Assembly (NCBI GenBank): GCA_035634255.1
Contig: DASQDI010000119.1
Span: 59,444-123,443, forward strand
Direction: 5' to 3'
Length of the DNA: 64,000 nucleotides
Source: DATLMR01 sp035634255
GTDB taxonomy: Bacteria > Acidobacteriota > Blastocatellia > UBA7656
Position numbers and translations under genes: made by a program. Positions 1 through 9,252 of the stretch are shown piece after piece (position 1 is the stretch's first letter; each line of letters opens with the position of its first letter). The notes beneath the pieces were generated by a model. It saw nothing but the letters and a program-made list of their open reading frames with translations, made no database searches and was not told the origin of the DNA.

Positions 1-1044
1 GTCGTAGCCGCGGGAAATGCGCAGTATACCATCCAGGGACTCATACTCGTAAAGCGGAGTGATGACCACGGGCTTGCCGGTGGCGAGGTATTCGCGAACC
101 TTGATGGCGCTGCCATAGCTGACGAACTCGTTGTCAGTCACCCACGGCAGGACGCACACGTCGAACATCGCCGCGTAGAGCGGCATCTGCGAGTAAGGCC
201 GGGAGCCCAGGTAGTGGACGTTGGGAAGGTCTTCGATGTCGAGCCGCGCCGACTTCAGCCCGAGCAGGACCCACTGCCACTCCGGCCGCCTCATGCTCAC
301 GTAGCGGATCAACTCCTGATCGAGCAGCCACGTCTCTATCGCCCCGAAGTACCCGAGCCGGGGCGCGGGGACCTTCGCGATGTCCGGAGGCGGTTGCCAG
401 TCGCGCGAAGTGGCGGAGGCGAAGTGGTCGTAATCGACGGCCTGCTGGAGCATCTTCGCTTTGCCCCGGATTTCAGGGTGCGCGGCCATGTCCTCTTCGA
501 AGAGCTTGCGGCCCGAGTAGTAGACCAGACTCGCGAGGGCGAGCAAACGCTCGTGCATGTCGGCGATGACGCGGCCCGAGGTCGCGTGGTCCATTCGGTT
601 GGCGTCGTACTTGTCGGAGACCTGATAAATCAAAACGCGCTCGCCCAGACGGCCCACGACCTCTCGCGCCGTGGGGATGGCGACCCACAGGACGGGGCGC
701 TTCATCCCGAAGATCATCATCAGCAATCTTATCTGAGCGACCAGCAGGAACTTGTTCAGCGCGCGCCCGAGCGGGCTCGAATAAAAGGGCGTTACAATGG
801 GGGAGACGACTATGATCCCCTCTTCGGTGCGGCGCACCATCTTCGCGTAACTCCGCAGCTTGCGCCTGATCTTGTTGAAGAAATCGGGGCTCTTCACCGA
901 AGGCAGGCCCATCGAGATCGAATTAACGAACATCACGCGGTTGCCCGCGCGCGCGAAACGCCGCATCAGGTGATTCTTCGAATGAGGGTGGTGATACCAC
1001 CAGTCCTCGCCCGCGAAGCAGATTATCGACTCGTCCTTTAGCAT
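1..1044 (-). CDS. Glycosyltransferase, GT-B fold (partial, 3' end outside window)
   Basis: This is probably a glycosyltransferase that adds a sugar to a lipid-linked exopolysaccharide precursor in the cytoplasm. The gene begins at an ATG at 1044 and stays open for 348 codons to the left edge, so the C terminus is missing. The N terminus (CFAGEDWWYHHPHS, near residue 9) resembles TuaH-like transferases. The segment KVREYLATGKPVV at residues 315-327 is the usual donor-site helix region of GT-B enzymes. It is the most distal gene seen in the minus-strand polysaccharide cluster. A palindromic repeat touches its start codon and separates it from the preceding gene, so it may be transcribed separately. 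The acceptor and donor sugars cannot be read from the sequence. Confidence 0.8.
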   Translation of the reverse strand, partial: MLKDESIICFAGEDWWYHHPHSKNHLMRRFARAGNRVMFVNSISMGLPSVKSPDFFNKIRRKLRSYAKMVRRTEEGIIVVSPIVTPFYSSPLGRALNKFLLVAQIRLLMMIFGMKRPVLWVAIPTAREVVGRLGERVLIYQVSDKYDANRMDHATSGRVIADMHERLLALASLVYYSGRKLFEEDMAAHPEIRGKAKMLQQAVDYDHFASATSRDWQPPPDIAKVPAPRLGYFGAIETWLLDQELIRYVSMRRPEWQWVLLGLKSARLDIEDLPNVHYLGSRPYSQMPLYAAMFDVCVLPWVTDNEFVSYGSAIKVREYLATGKPVVITPLYEYESLDGILRISRGYD

Positions 1045-1174
1045 AGGCGTCAGGGGCAGGGGCCGGGGGCCAGGGTGGGAGAGGGATTCTATAAAGGGAG
1101 TCTCAAATCATTAACGGGGGCGAGTGCTTCCGTCCCCGCTCTGACTCCCGGCCCCTGACCCCTGGCCCCTGATG
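1045..1174 (+). repeat. Palindromic intergenic repeat, copy A
   Basis: This is the first of six long imperfect palindromes. The outer arms are degenerate runs of TCAGGGG/GGCCAGGG on the left and their complements on the right. The centre holds the shared core GGGATTCTATAAA followed by a GAGTCTC palindrome (1084-1104). The left end reads AGGCGTCAGGGG and directly follows the start codon of the gene at 1044 (seen as CAT). The right arm overlaps the 3' end of the neighbouring glycosyltransferase gene. Confidence 0.85.
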
Positions 1175-2895
1175 AATACCCTCCCGGCATTATGCCTCCA
1201 CGTGTATCTCTCCATCACTCTCCGCCGGGCCGCGGAGCCCAGTCTCTTCCGCAGGGCTTCATCTGCCGCCAGACGGTCTATCGCCCGCGCCAGTTCCTCG
1301 GGGCTCCCCGGCTCGACCAGCAGCCCGCTTTCGCCGTCCTCGATCACGTCCGCAATCTGCCCGAGCCTGCTCGCGATTACCGGGCGGGCCATCGCCATGT
1401 ACTCGAATAATTTCGTGGGAGAGCCGAAAAATTCGCTGCCGTCGGTCGCGGGCACATGGGGCGACGAGAGGATGTCGCAGGCGTCGAGATAAGCCCGGAC
1501 CCGGTCGTGCGCGACCCGGCCTGTGAAGGTCCAGCCTGCCACTCCCTTCGCCCTTTCAATCAGAGTTTCCGACGCCACCCTCTGATCCCCGTCTCCGATG
1601 AAAAGGAAGTGGCAGTTCGAGGACGGGCTGACGAGGGCCGCGGCCTCCGCGAGAGTCGGCGCGCCGTGCCACGGGCCGAAAGTGCCGAGGAATCCCACGA
1701 CCGTCCTGTCGTCGATGCCGAGCGCGCGGCGGACCTCGCGGCCGCCGCAGTCGGGGTGGAACTTCGAAGTATCGACCCCGTTCGGGTTGACGACTACGCG
1801 CTCGGAGGCGACGCCCGCGCTCACGAGGTTGCGGCGCTCGACATCCGACACGACGAAGATGCAGTCGGCCGCGCGAAGGTTCAAACGCTCGAACCGGCGG
1901 AGCAGCCACAACTGGCCGACTGGGTCCCAGTGCTGGCTGACCCAGACCTCAGACCCGTTGAATTCGAGGAAGAGCGGCAGGCCCGACGCGAGAGACAGGA
2001 GCACGCCCGTCCAGTTGAACCGGCTGTACCTCTGATAGATGAAATCGATCCGCCCTTCTCTTTGAATCGAAGCGAGACGCCGCAGGGCCTTCGCTGAGAA
2101 GGCGAGATTGTTCCACAACTCGAACAGAGCGCGGGTCGCGCTCATGCCCGAAGAGACCTCTATCACCTCGACTTCGACCCTCTCGTCTCGGACTCCGGGC
2201 TCGCCGCATGCGAGGAACTTCAACCGGTGACCGAGCGCGAGCGCGCCTTGCGTGAAGCCCGCGACGTGGCTCGCCATGCCTCCCGAGGGCGCGGCCTTGA
2301 TCGCGGAGGGCAGGAGGGTCGCGCGCACGTAGAGCGCCGCGGGCGGCCCGGCGTGCGAGGCGCGGCCGGCAGGGCCGCCCGCCGCGAGCGAGGCGCGGAC
2401 GATCTTTCTCAAGCCGAGGGACGCGCCGAGCAGGGAAGTGAGCAGCAGGGAGAGAGGGATGATGAGGCCGTATCCGAGGATCAGCTCGAAGGCGAGTCGG
2501 GGGGCTTCCCGAAACAGGACCCCGGCCCGCGTGCGCTCGAGCGCCCGCCCCGTGCCGTCTCCCAGAATGATGCGGCGCGCGCCGGTGAGCGCCCCGAACA
2601 AAGCCATGGCCCCGCGGGCGCTTTGGGTCCGCAGGTCGGAGGCGAAGACGGCGAACGTCTCAGGCGCTAGTGATCGAACGTAAGAGAGGGATTCGCGCTT
2701 AGACCTCCATTTGAGGTCCGCTTTACTTATCCCCTGAAGCTCGCGGCCTTTCAGGCGGCGGGCGGCCCAATCTTCGGCCGCGCGCTTTTCGCCCGACAGG
2801 TCGAGGATGAGGGCGAGGGGCTTACCGCTCCCGGCGTCCGCGACCCGTCCGGCGCGCTCCGATTCGGTTCTGCTTGATATATCAGGCGCGGTCAC
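1111..2895 (-). CDS. Glycosyltransferase (GT4-like) with membrane-linked N-terminal extension
   Basis: This is a 594-residue protein. The C-terminal two thirds form a GT-B glycosyltransferase: GGMASHVAGF near residue 205 is the acceptor-side opening, NPNGVD is a typical middle motif, and FGSPTKLFEYMAMARPVI is the donor-site segment. The first 190 residues are not a recognised domain and include a hydrophobic stretch at about 135-160 that is probably a membrane anchor. The start is GTG at 2895, because it overlaps the TGA of the upstream methyltransferase gene as GTGA, which suggests translational coupling. Longer upstream starts would run deep into that gene. The last 20 or so residues (GQGSGAGSQSGDGSTRPR) are encoded by the palindromic repeat, so the native C terminus has probably been replaced. 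Confidence 0.82.
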   Translation of the reverse strand: MTAPDISSRTESERAGRVADAGSGKPLALILDLSGEKRAAEDWAARRLKGRELQGISKADLKWRSKRESLSYVRSLAPETFAVFASDLRTQSARGAMALFGALTGARRIILGDGTGRALERTRAGVLFREAPRLAFELILGYGLIIPLSLLLTSLLGASLGLRKIVRASLAAGGPAGRASHAGPPAALYVRATLLPSAIKAAPSGGMASHVAGFTQGALALGHRLKFLACGEPGVRDERVEVEVIEVSSGMSATRALFELWNNLAFSAKALRRLASIQREGRIDFIYQRYSRFNWTGVLLSLASGLPLFLEFNGSEVWVSQHWDPVGQLWLLRRFERLNLRAADCIFVVSDVERRNLVSAGVASERVVVNPNGVDTSKFHPDCGGREVRRALGIDDRTVVGFLGTFGPWHGAPTLAEAAALVSPSSNCHFLFIGDGDQRVASETLIERAKGVAGWTFTGRVAHDRVRAYLDACDILSSPHVPATDGSEFFGSPTKLFEYMAMARPVIASRLGQIADVIEDGESGLLVEPGSPEELARAIDRLAADEALRKRLGSAARRRVMERYTWRHNAGRVFIRGQGSGAGSQSGDGSTRPR

Positions 2896-3743
2896 TTGGT
2901 AGCCTTGATCAAAATGTTCCAGCCAAAGCTGCGCGCCAGTCTCTGGAAGGCGTCTTCCGGCAGGAGCCTGCCCGCGAGCCCCAGCTCGGGGCGCGTGAGC
3001 TGATGCACATGGGCTTCGCACTTTCGGAAGTCTCTGAAGAGCCGGAGGGCTTCTTTGCGGGTGTAGGCTTTGACCAGCGGCCGCCCACCCGTTTCCGTGT
3101 GCTCGACGTAACGGCTCATCAGGGCGGAGGGGCTCTCCCTGAGCAGCTGGCCCCTCAGGAGCCCGCGTTTAAACATGATGCCGCCCCAGTAGTAGAGCGA
3201 GGTCCGGTGGTAAATCATCACGATCGCCTGCCCGCCTTTGCGCAGGACGCGGTATATCTCGGACGCGGCGCGCTCCGTGTCGGGCGTGTGGTGGATGACC
3301 CCGAAAGAGTAGACCACGTCGAACGTCTCGTCGGCGAAGCTCAGGTTCTCGGCGTCCCCGTTCGCGAACTCGCCCGCGAGGCCGTAGACCTCGAAGCGGC
3401 GGCGGGCTATCTCGATGCTGCGCGGGGTGAGGTCGAAGCCGGTCACCAGAGCGCCCCCGCGCGCGAATTGCAGCAGGTCGGTCCCGGTGCCGCACCCGAC
3501 TTCCAGGAGCCGCTTGCCGGGATAGTCATCGAACCCGATGAGCTCTTTCATCCACGGGGCGTAGACCTGATAGCGGTACCGCTCGATGCTCTCGAAGAAT
3601 TCGCGGGTCCCGAACTCCTGGTCGCGCGCCACGTGCGCCCCGCAGGGGTTCTCGCCCCACTGCTTCCGCGCGGCCTGTTTGGCCCCGCCCGCCTGCGGCG
3701 ATTGCGGGAGGCGCTGTCGTAGTTTTCCCCGGTCGGCATTCAT
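2892..3743 (-). CDS. Class I SAM-dependent methyltransferase
   Basis: This 283-residue protein should transfer a methyl group from S-adenosylmethionine, most likely to a sugar or lipid-linked intermediate of the polysaccharide. The SAM-binding motif I is LLEVGCGTGTDLLQF, followed by the acidic strand end VTGFDLTPRS, the motif II region NGDAENLSF and the strand-4 segment DVVYSFGVIHH. These place it in the Methyltransf_11/25 group. It lies 13 bases after the flippase gene and overlaps the next glycosyltransferase by the GTGA junction, so the genes are one operon. The N-terminal 40 residues are basic and low in complexity. The target atom is not predictable. Confidence 0.88.
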   Translation of the reverse strand: MNADRGKLRQRLPQSPQAGGAKQAARKQWGENPCGAHVARDQEFGTREFFESIERYRYQVYAPWMKELIGFDDYPGKRLLEVGCGTGTDLLQFARGGALVTGFDLTPRSIEIARRRFEVYGLAGEFANGDAENLSFADETFDVVYSFGVIHHTPDTERAASEIYRVLRKGGQAIVMIYHRTSLYYWGGIMFKRGLLRGQLLRESPSALMSRYVEHTETGGRPLVKAYTRKEALRLFRDFRKCEAHVHQLTRPELGLAGRLLPEDAFQRLARSFGWNILIKATK

Positions 3744-3756
3744 TGGAGTAAGTTAA

Positions 3757-5058
3757 TCAGGCGTCGCCTTCGCGCTCGCGCCTGAACCGGAAATAGTAGT
3801 AAAGGTAGAGGGCGTAGTCCAGCGCCATCGCGCCCGCCACCGCCCATGCGGCCCCGGTGACTCCGTAGCGGGGCACCGCGAGCAGCAGCCCGGCGAGGCT
3901 CGTGACGGTGGTCGCTATCGCGATGTTCCGGAGTTCCGCCCCCCGCCCGTGCGACGCGAGGAACATATTGTACGGCTGAAACAGGCCCATGAACAGCCCG
4001 GTCAGGGCGATGGGCAGGAGCAGAGGGGCCGCGTCCGCGTACCTCGGGAAGGCGACCTTCAGGACGAAGGGGCCGAACGCGGCGAGGCCCGTCGCGAGAG
4101 TGAGCAGGGCGAAGGCGTTCCATCTGGTCAGGCGCGCCGGCACCCGGTCTAGGGCGGAGAAGGCGCGGAACCGCGTTATCGCGATGGCTCGCGCGACGGT
4201 CGAGATCGGGCTCCCCATCTTCTGGGCTATGGCGTAGAGGCCCAGAGGCGCGAGGTCCGTGACGAAGTAAGCGATGATCAGATTGTCGACCCTCGCCGAC
4301 ACCGCTCCGGTTATCCGCGCGAGGTACACGTTGATCCCATAGCCCCGGACCTCTTTCACTATGAGCCTCATCCCGCGCGCGGGGTGCTGAAAGCTCGGGC
4401 GCAGGCTCGCGAGGGTCCACGCGGCGCTGAGGCCGACTCCGGAGAGGTAGGCGATGAGCGCGGTGGCCGCCGTGAGCCTGTGGACCAGCGCCAGGGCCAC
4501 CAGCACGATCAGGTAAGACCACGACATCCCGAGCTGAAAGAGCGAGAGCCTGCGGATTCGGTTCAAGCCCTGACAGCTCTGCTCCACGAGCCATTGGAAG
4601 GGTTGGAGGAAGGCGAAGGCCGAGACGGCGAGCAGCAGCCAGTGAACGTCTTTATCGAATATTAGGTCAATCGGCACGGCCGCGATTGCCACGAAGGCGG
4701 CGAAGGCCGCGCCCGCCGCCGCTGCCATCAGGATCAGCGCGCCGAGCGTCTGCCGCTCGCCCTCTTCGTCCTTCGCCAGGGCGAGCACGCGCGAGCCGGC
4801 CGAGAAGATGCCGACTTCGAAGAAGAGCCCGCAGATGACGATTATGCTCAGGCAGAAAGCGAATCGGCCCATCTCCGAGGGCTCCATCCACCGCGCCTGA
4901 ATCAGGCTGACGAGGAGTCCCGCGAACATCGAGCCGGTGTGGGCCGAAAAGAGCATCCCGGCCTGCCTGCCGGTCTCGCCCAGCCTGAGCCGCGAGCCGA
5001 GAACAGAGATGCGCGAAGCCCTCCTCACGGGCAACTGGTTTTCAAGGTCTCCGTCCAC
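3757..5058 (-). CDS. Lipid-linked oligosaccharide flippase (Wzx/MATE-like)
   Basis: This 433-residue protein has many hydrophobic segments (about 12) in the pattern of the polysaccharide-biosynthesis (PST) branch of the MOP exporter superfamily. It should turn undecaprenyl-linked repeat units from the cytoplasmic to the periplasmic face. The N terminus after a basic leader (SRLRLGETGRQAGMLFSAHTG) enters the first membrane helix, as is usual for Wzx. It sits between the amidotransferase gene (24 bases upstream) and the methyltransferase gene. With the Wzy-like and Wzz-like genes of the same cluster it completes a flippase/polymerase assembly route. Confidence 0.85.
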   Translation of the reverse strand: MDGDLENQLPVRRASRISVLGSRLRLGETGRQAGMLFSAHTGSMFAGLLVSLIQARWMEPSEMGRFAFCLSIIVICGLFFEVGIFSAGSRVLALAKDEEGERQTLGALILMAAAAGAAFAAFVAIAAVPIDLIFDKDVHWLLLAVSAFAFLQPFQWLVEQSCQGLNRIRRLSLFQLGMSWSYLIVLVALALVHRLTAATALIAYLSGVGLSAAWTLASLRPSFQHPARGMRLIVKEVRGYGINVYLARITGAVSARVDNLIIAYFVTDLAPLGLYAIAQKMGSPISTVARAIAITRFRAFSALDRVPARLTRWNAFALLTLATGLAAFGPFVLKVAFPRYADAAPLLLPIALTGLFMGLFQPYNMFLASHGRGAELRNIAIATTVTSLAGLLLAVPRYGVTGAAWAVAGAMALDYALYLYYYFRFRREREGDA

Positions 5059-5082
5059 TAACTCCTCTGGTACATGATGTTG

Positions 5083-7140
5083 TTAGGCTCCCGTTTGAAT
5101 TGCGCCGGACCACTCGGGATGGCGCGCCTCGCGGCAACTCTCCGCGCCCGACTCCCGGCCCGACCCTTCGACCCACCGCTCGTACCAGAGGGTCAGGTTC
5201 AGCAGGCTCCAGAGGAAGAACGAATAGTTGACCTTTCCTTCCCTCTGCTGCCTGAGCAACTCCTTAAGGTAGCCCATGTCGAACACCTCCCTGCGGTTCA
5301 GCGAAGAGTTGAGCAGGGTGTCCTCAACGAACCCCCCGAGCCCGTCGAACATCCAGTCGTTGATCGGAGCGCCGAAGCCTTTCTTCCTGCGGCCCAGAAC
5401 GCTCTCGGGGACGATGCCCCGCAGGGAGCGCTTGAGTACGTGCTTCGTCTCGCCCCCGCGGTACTTCATCGCACGCGGGATGGCGACGGCGAACTCCACC
5501 AGGCGGTGGTCGAGGAAAGGCACGCGGGCCTCGACCGAAGTCGCCATGGTTATCTTGTCGACGCGCATGAGCAACAGTTCCGCGAGCCTCAGCTTCAACT
5601 CCTGATAAATCATGCGCTCGAGCTGGTCGGCGTGCGGCCTCGCGGCGAGGAGCCGGTTCAAGTCTTCGAGCACGACCGCGTGAGACGAAGGCCCGTTTGG
5701 GTCGCCGTTGGAGGCGTCGGCCAGTCTCCGCTTCATGGCGGGCGAAAGTAGCTTCTGCTTGTGCGTTTCGTCGAAGACGAACGCGCCGCTCCAGAAAAGC
5801 TCCTCGCCGCTCGCGAGCCTCCTGAGCAGGTCGGGCACGATCTTGCCCCACCTCGGAGGCAGCGCCCACGACCCCGCCCCGTAGACGGACAGCAGCGACG
5901 AGGCGACCGCGCGGCGCACGGGGGAGGGGAGCCGCGAGAGGTGTCTCCACGCGCGGTCATAGAACTTCAGGTAGTGCGTGTAATCGGTATAGCCGCAGAA
6001 GAGTTCGTCCGCGCCCTCCCCGACCTGGACGACGGTGGTGCCCGTCTGCTTCGCCAGGCGCGAGACGTAATAGAGCGGGACGCAGACGGGGTCGGCGATG
6101 GGCTCGTCCTGATGGAAGACGAGCCGGGGCAGGAAGTCCAGAAACTCCTTCTGGCTTATCACGATTTCGTGGTGGTCCGTGCCGTACTCCCGCGCTACCG
6201 CCCGCGCTTCCTCCAACTCGTTGAATGCCGGCGTGTCGCTGAAGCCGACGGTGAACGTGCGAACGGGCTGGCTCATCAGCCTCGACATCAGGGCCACGTT
6301 CGCGGTCGAATCGACGCCGCCGGAGAGGAAGACTCCGAAGGGCACGTCGCTCATCATGCGCTTTTCAATCGATTCCGAGAGCAGGCGGCGAAGCTCGTCC
6401 GCAAGCTCATCCTCGCTCCGCCTCTTCATCTCGGCCGCCTTCTCGTCCGATGCTATCGCGTCCCAGTAGCGCGTCAGGCGCACCTCGCCCCGGCTGTCGC
6501 ACGTGAGCAGGCAGCCCGAGGGTAGCTTGTGAATGCCCGCGAAGAGGGTGTCGGGCGCGGGCGTCGTCAGGAAGGTGAGGTAATGATAAAGCGCCTGCTC
6601 GTTGACCTCCCGGCCGACTGAAGGGTGTGCCAGCAGAGCTTTTATCTCCGAAGCGAAGAGGATGCGGCCGCCGGAGATGGCGTAATAGAGAGGCTTCACG
6701 CCTATGCGGTCGCGCGCGAGGACGAGCCGCCGGGCCTGATCGTCCCACAACGCGATCGCGAAGTCGCCTTCGATCTCGTTCACGAAGTCGAGCCCGCGCT
6801 CTTCGTATAGGTGCACTATGGTTTCGGTGTCCGTGCGCGAGCGGTAGACGTGCCCTCGCTCGACCAACCCTGCCCTTAATGTCTCGTGGTTATAAATCTC
6901 CCCGTTGAATGTGATCCAGACGCGCCCGTCTTCATTCGACATGGGGTTATGTCCGGCGGGGCTGAGGTCGACTATCGAGAGGCGGCGGTGGCCGAGCCCG
7001 ACCCGGCGGTCCGGGGTTACGTAGACGCCCGCGTCGTCAGGCCCACGATGCGTCATCGTATCGCGCATGCGCGCGACGACCTCCGCGTCCACATTCGGCT
7101 CCGCGCCGCCGTATTCGTATATTCCGCAAATCCCGCACAT
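5083..7140 (-). CDS. asnB: Asparagine synthetase (glutamine-hydrolysing) / cluster amidotransferase
   Basis: This 685-residue protein has a class II glutamine amidotransferase domain beginning MCGICGIYEYGG, with Cys2 as the catalytic nucleophile, and a C-terminal ATP-pyrophosphatase domain with GVFLSGGVDSTANVAL. The family makes asparagine from aspartate, glutamine and ATP. Copies inside polysaccharide and exosortase-linked clusters are thought to amidate sugar carboxylates or serve a pathway-specific role. It lies between the heparinase-like and flippase genes with gaps of 45 and 24 bases. Its position argues for a cluster role over general asparagine supply, but that is inference. Confidence 0.9.
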   Translation of the reverse strand: MCGICGIYEYGGAEPNVDAEVVARMRDTMTHRGPDDAGVYVTPDRRVGLGHRRLSIVDLSPAGHNPMSNEDGRVWITFNGEIYNHETLRAGLVERGHVYRSRTDTETIVHLYEERGLDFVNEIEGDFAIALWDDQARRLVLARDRIGVKPLYYAISGGRILFASEIKALLAHPSVGREVNEQALYHYLTFLTTPAPDTLFAGIHKLPSGCLLTCDSRGEVRLTRYWDAIASDEKAAEMKRRSEDELADELRRLLSESIEKRMMSDVPFGVFLSGGVDSTANVALMSRLMSQPVRTFTVGFSDTPAFNELEEARAVAREYGTDHHEIVISQKEFLDFLPRLVFHQDEPIADPVCVPLYYVSRLAKQTGTTVVQVGEGADELFCGYTDYTHYLKFYDRAWRHLSRLPSPVRRAVASSLLSVYGAGSWALPPRWGKIVPDLLRRLASGEELFWSGAFVFDETHKQKLLSPAMKRRLADASNGDPNGPSSHAVVLEDLNRLLAARPHADQLERMIYQELKLRLAELLLMRVDKITMATSVEARVPFLDHRLVEFAVAIPRAMKYRGGETKHVLKRSLRGIVPESVLGRRKKGFGAPINDWMFDGLGGFVEDTLLNSSLNRREVFDMGYLKELLRQQREGKVNYSFFLWSLLNLTLWYERWVEGSGRESGAESCREARHPEWSGAIQTGA

Positions 7141-7185
7141 ATTTAAGCAGAGGCCGGTGACACTCGATCCGATGATCGCTCGATC

Positions 7186-9252
7186 TCAGGCGTCTGGATT
7201 CTCTCTCCCGGTTCCCGGCACGATGTGAAAGACGGCTTCGAACGGGACCCCTCCGGCGGCCCGGTATATGATACCAGATGAGCGCGCCCGCGTGCCGTAA
7301 GCTTCGGACACCCACCGGCCGACCAGCTTCGGCTCCAGGCCGTCTCCGTTAATCGGAATTATCGCGAGCGCGGCGTCCGGGCTCAGCGAGGGGTCGCGGG
7401 CGATGGCGCGCTTGTCTTCTCCGATTGAGACTTCGAGGCCGGAATCAAAGTTGAAGAAGAATTCGAACCTGTGCTCCCCCTGCCCCTCGAATATGTCCTG
7501 AATGATCCAGTAGCCTTCCAGCTTTTCGAACGTGATGACGCGGCGGTGTATCACCGGGTCGGTCAGGTCCGCGTAGGCGTGGTGCTCCGCGTCGAGCACG
7601 TCGCGCTCGCGTGCGCTCTCCCACCGGTTCACCACGGGGGCGACGTTGGGGCCGAGCGCGAACATCTGCCCTTCGGAGATGGCGCTGATGTCGCGGCCGT
7701 CGATCCGCACCGTGTTGTGATAAGGCGTCGAGCGGAACGCGTTGCGCCACCGCTCGCTGGCCGTGTAGACGAAGGTGCCGGGGTCGCGCAGGAAGGTCCG
7801 CCCGAAGGCGAATATCTCGAACGAGAGGGCGTCCGAATGCGCGTGCGAGCCGCGCCCGTTCGCGCCGTGGTCCCCGCAATCGATTATCGAATAGAGCGGG
7901 CCGTCCCTCTGAACGAAGACCTGCGCGCTCTCGAAGGCGCGCGATTCGGTTTCGCGCCCGCCGGCGGAGAGGCTTTCGAAGGCGGCCTGCCCTTCCTCCC
8001 CGAACCACCAGATCGCCTCCTCGTCGATCCGGCTCGACTGCTTGAACGAGTCGCTTTCAAGGAGGAGCGCGGCGAGGGACATCAGGTACGAGTGATCGAC
8101 CGGGGGGCGCTCCCTGAACTTCAGCAAACGCCCGTCGTCCGAATCCCCGATCAGGGGGGCCGTGCCGTCGGGCTTCAGGTAATGGCGGGAAAATTCAAAC
8201 ATCCTTTCGAGCCGCTCCCACGCCTGGCCGGGGAGGTCCACGCGGCTCGCGCGGCTGATCGCGAAGAAGAGCGCGAATATTTCGAGGACGAAGCGGTGAT
8301 ACGCGGTCGAGCCTTCGTAACTGACCCCGTCGGGAAGCACCTGCCTGCCCATCTCTTCGAGCAATCCGGGGGCGCTGAAGCTCACCCACTCTTCCGACTC
8401 CTCCAACTCGGGCAGCATCATGCCGATGGCGTAAAGGCCGATCAGGTCCGACAGGTAATGATTGCTCGGGGCGCGGTGCGAGAATTCCAGGTTCGACCGG
8501 ATGAACCGGCCGTGGGCCAGCATCATCTTCAGTATCAGGGCCACCGACCCGTCCGACATATTTCGCGAAGCCCTAAACATATCGAGCGCGGCGAGGACGT
8601 TCACGGCGCGGATGCCCGCCTCCATCGCCACGGTCCAGTTGACTCCGAAGCGCGGTGGGTTCTCCCGGTACCAGGAGGCGAGCTGGAGCAGGAACTCGCC
8701 CGAGTAGGCTTCGTCGCCGGTGAGGGCGTAGGCGCGGCCGAGCGCGGGCAGGTGTTGCAGGCGATTCAACTCCCAGACCACGCGAACGTCGGAGCCGCGC
8801 CCCCTCCGCATTGGCATCTCGGTGTAATGGAGCAGAGGCCATGACACCCCCGTGAACGGGTCCGCGTGCCATTCGATCTCGGGCCCCATCTCCAAGGTGC
8901 GCCCGAAGACCGTGATCCGGTGCGAGAGGATGGCGTCGGCATGGCGGGTCGCCTCCGCGACGGACTCGGGGAAGTTCTGGTGGATGATGTCGGCCGTCCG
9001 GCCAAGGTCGCCGAGCCCTTCGGTCAGGTGCGGCCCCCGGCCCTCGCGGATCCTCTGAGCGACCTGCGAGACGGGATCGCCCCCGAGCGAACGCCCGAGC
9101 GCTTCGTCCGTCACGTAGCCCGAGTCAGGGCGGTCCAGCAGGCGGCTGACGGAGCGGGATATTTTGCGCCTCGCGCGCAGCATGGCCTCCCCGGCGATCT
9201 CCCCGGCCGTGAGCCCGCGCGCCTTCTCGCGAATTTTAGATAGTCTTTCCAA
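7186..9252 (-). CDS. Heparinase II/III family protein (alginate lyase-like)
   Basis: This 688-residue protein combines an N-terminal alpha/alpha-toroid region (tryptophan-rich segments WPLLHYTEM and WELNRLQHLPAL, then SNHYLSDLIGLY) with the C-terminal heparinase II/III beta domain, marked by GRGSHAHSDALSFEIFAFGR and STPYHNTVRIDGRDI. Family members cleave uronate-containing polysaccharides by beta-elimination or are biosynthetic partners in exopolysaccharide clusters. No clear signal peptide is visible, so the compartment is uncertain. It lies in the minus-strand operon upstream of the amidotransferase gene. A 236-base gap without a supported gene separates it from the polymerase-like gene. 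Confidence 0.87.
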   Translation of the reverse strand: MERLSKIREKARGLTAGEIAGEAMLRARRKISRSVSRLLDRPDSGYVTDEALGRSLGGDPVSQVAQRIREGRGPHLTEGLGDLGRTADIIHQNFPESVAEATRHADAILSHRITVFGRTLEMGPEIEWHADPFTGVSWPLLHYTEMPMRRGRGSDVRVVWELNRLQHLPALGRAYALTGDEAYSGEFLLQLASWYRENPPRFGVNWTVAMEAGIRAVNVLAALDMFRASRNMSDGSVALILKMMLAHGRFIRSNLEFSHRAPSNHYLSDLIGLYAIGMMLPELEESEEWVSFSAPGLLEEMGRQVLPDGVSYEGSTAYHRFVLEIFALFFAISRASRVDLPGQAWERLERMFEFSRHYLKPDGTAPLIGDSDDGRLLKFRERPPVDHSYLMSLAALLLESDSFKQSSRIDEEAIWWFGEEGQAAFESLSAGGRETESRAFESAQVFVQRDGPLYSIIDCGDHGANGRGSHAHSDALSFEIFAFGRTFLRDPGTFVYTASERWRNAFRSTPYHNTVRIDGRDISAISEGQMFALGPNVAPVVNRWESARERDVLDAEHHAYADLTDPVIHRRVITFEKLEGYWIIQDIFEGQGEHRFEFFFNFDSGLEVSIGEDKRAIARDPSLSPDAALAIIPINGDGLEPKLVGRWVSEAYGTRARSSGIIYRAAGGVPFEAVFHIVPGTGRENPDA

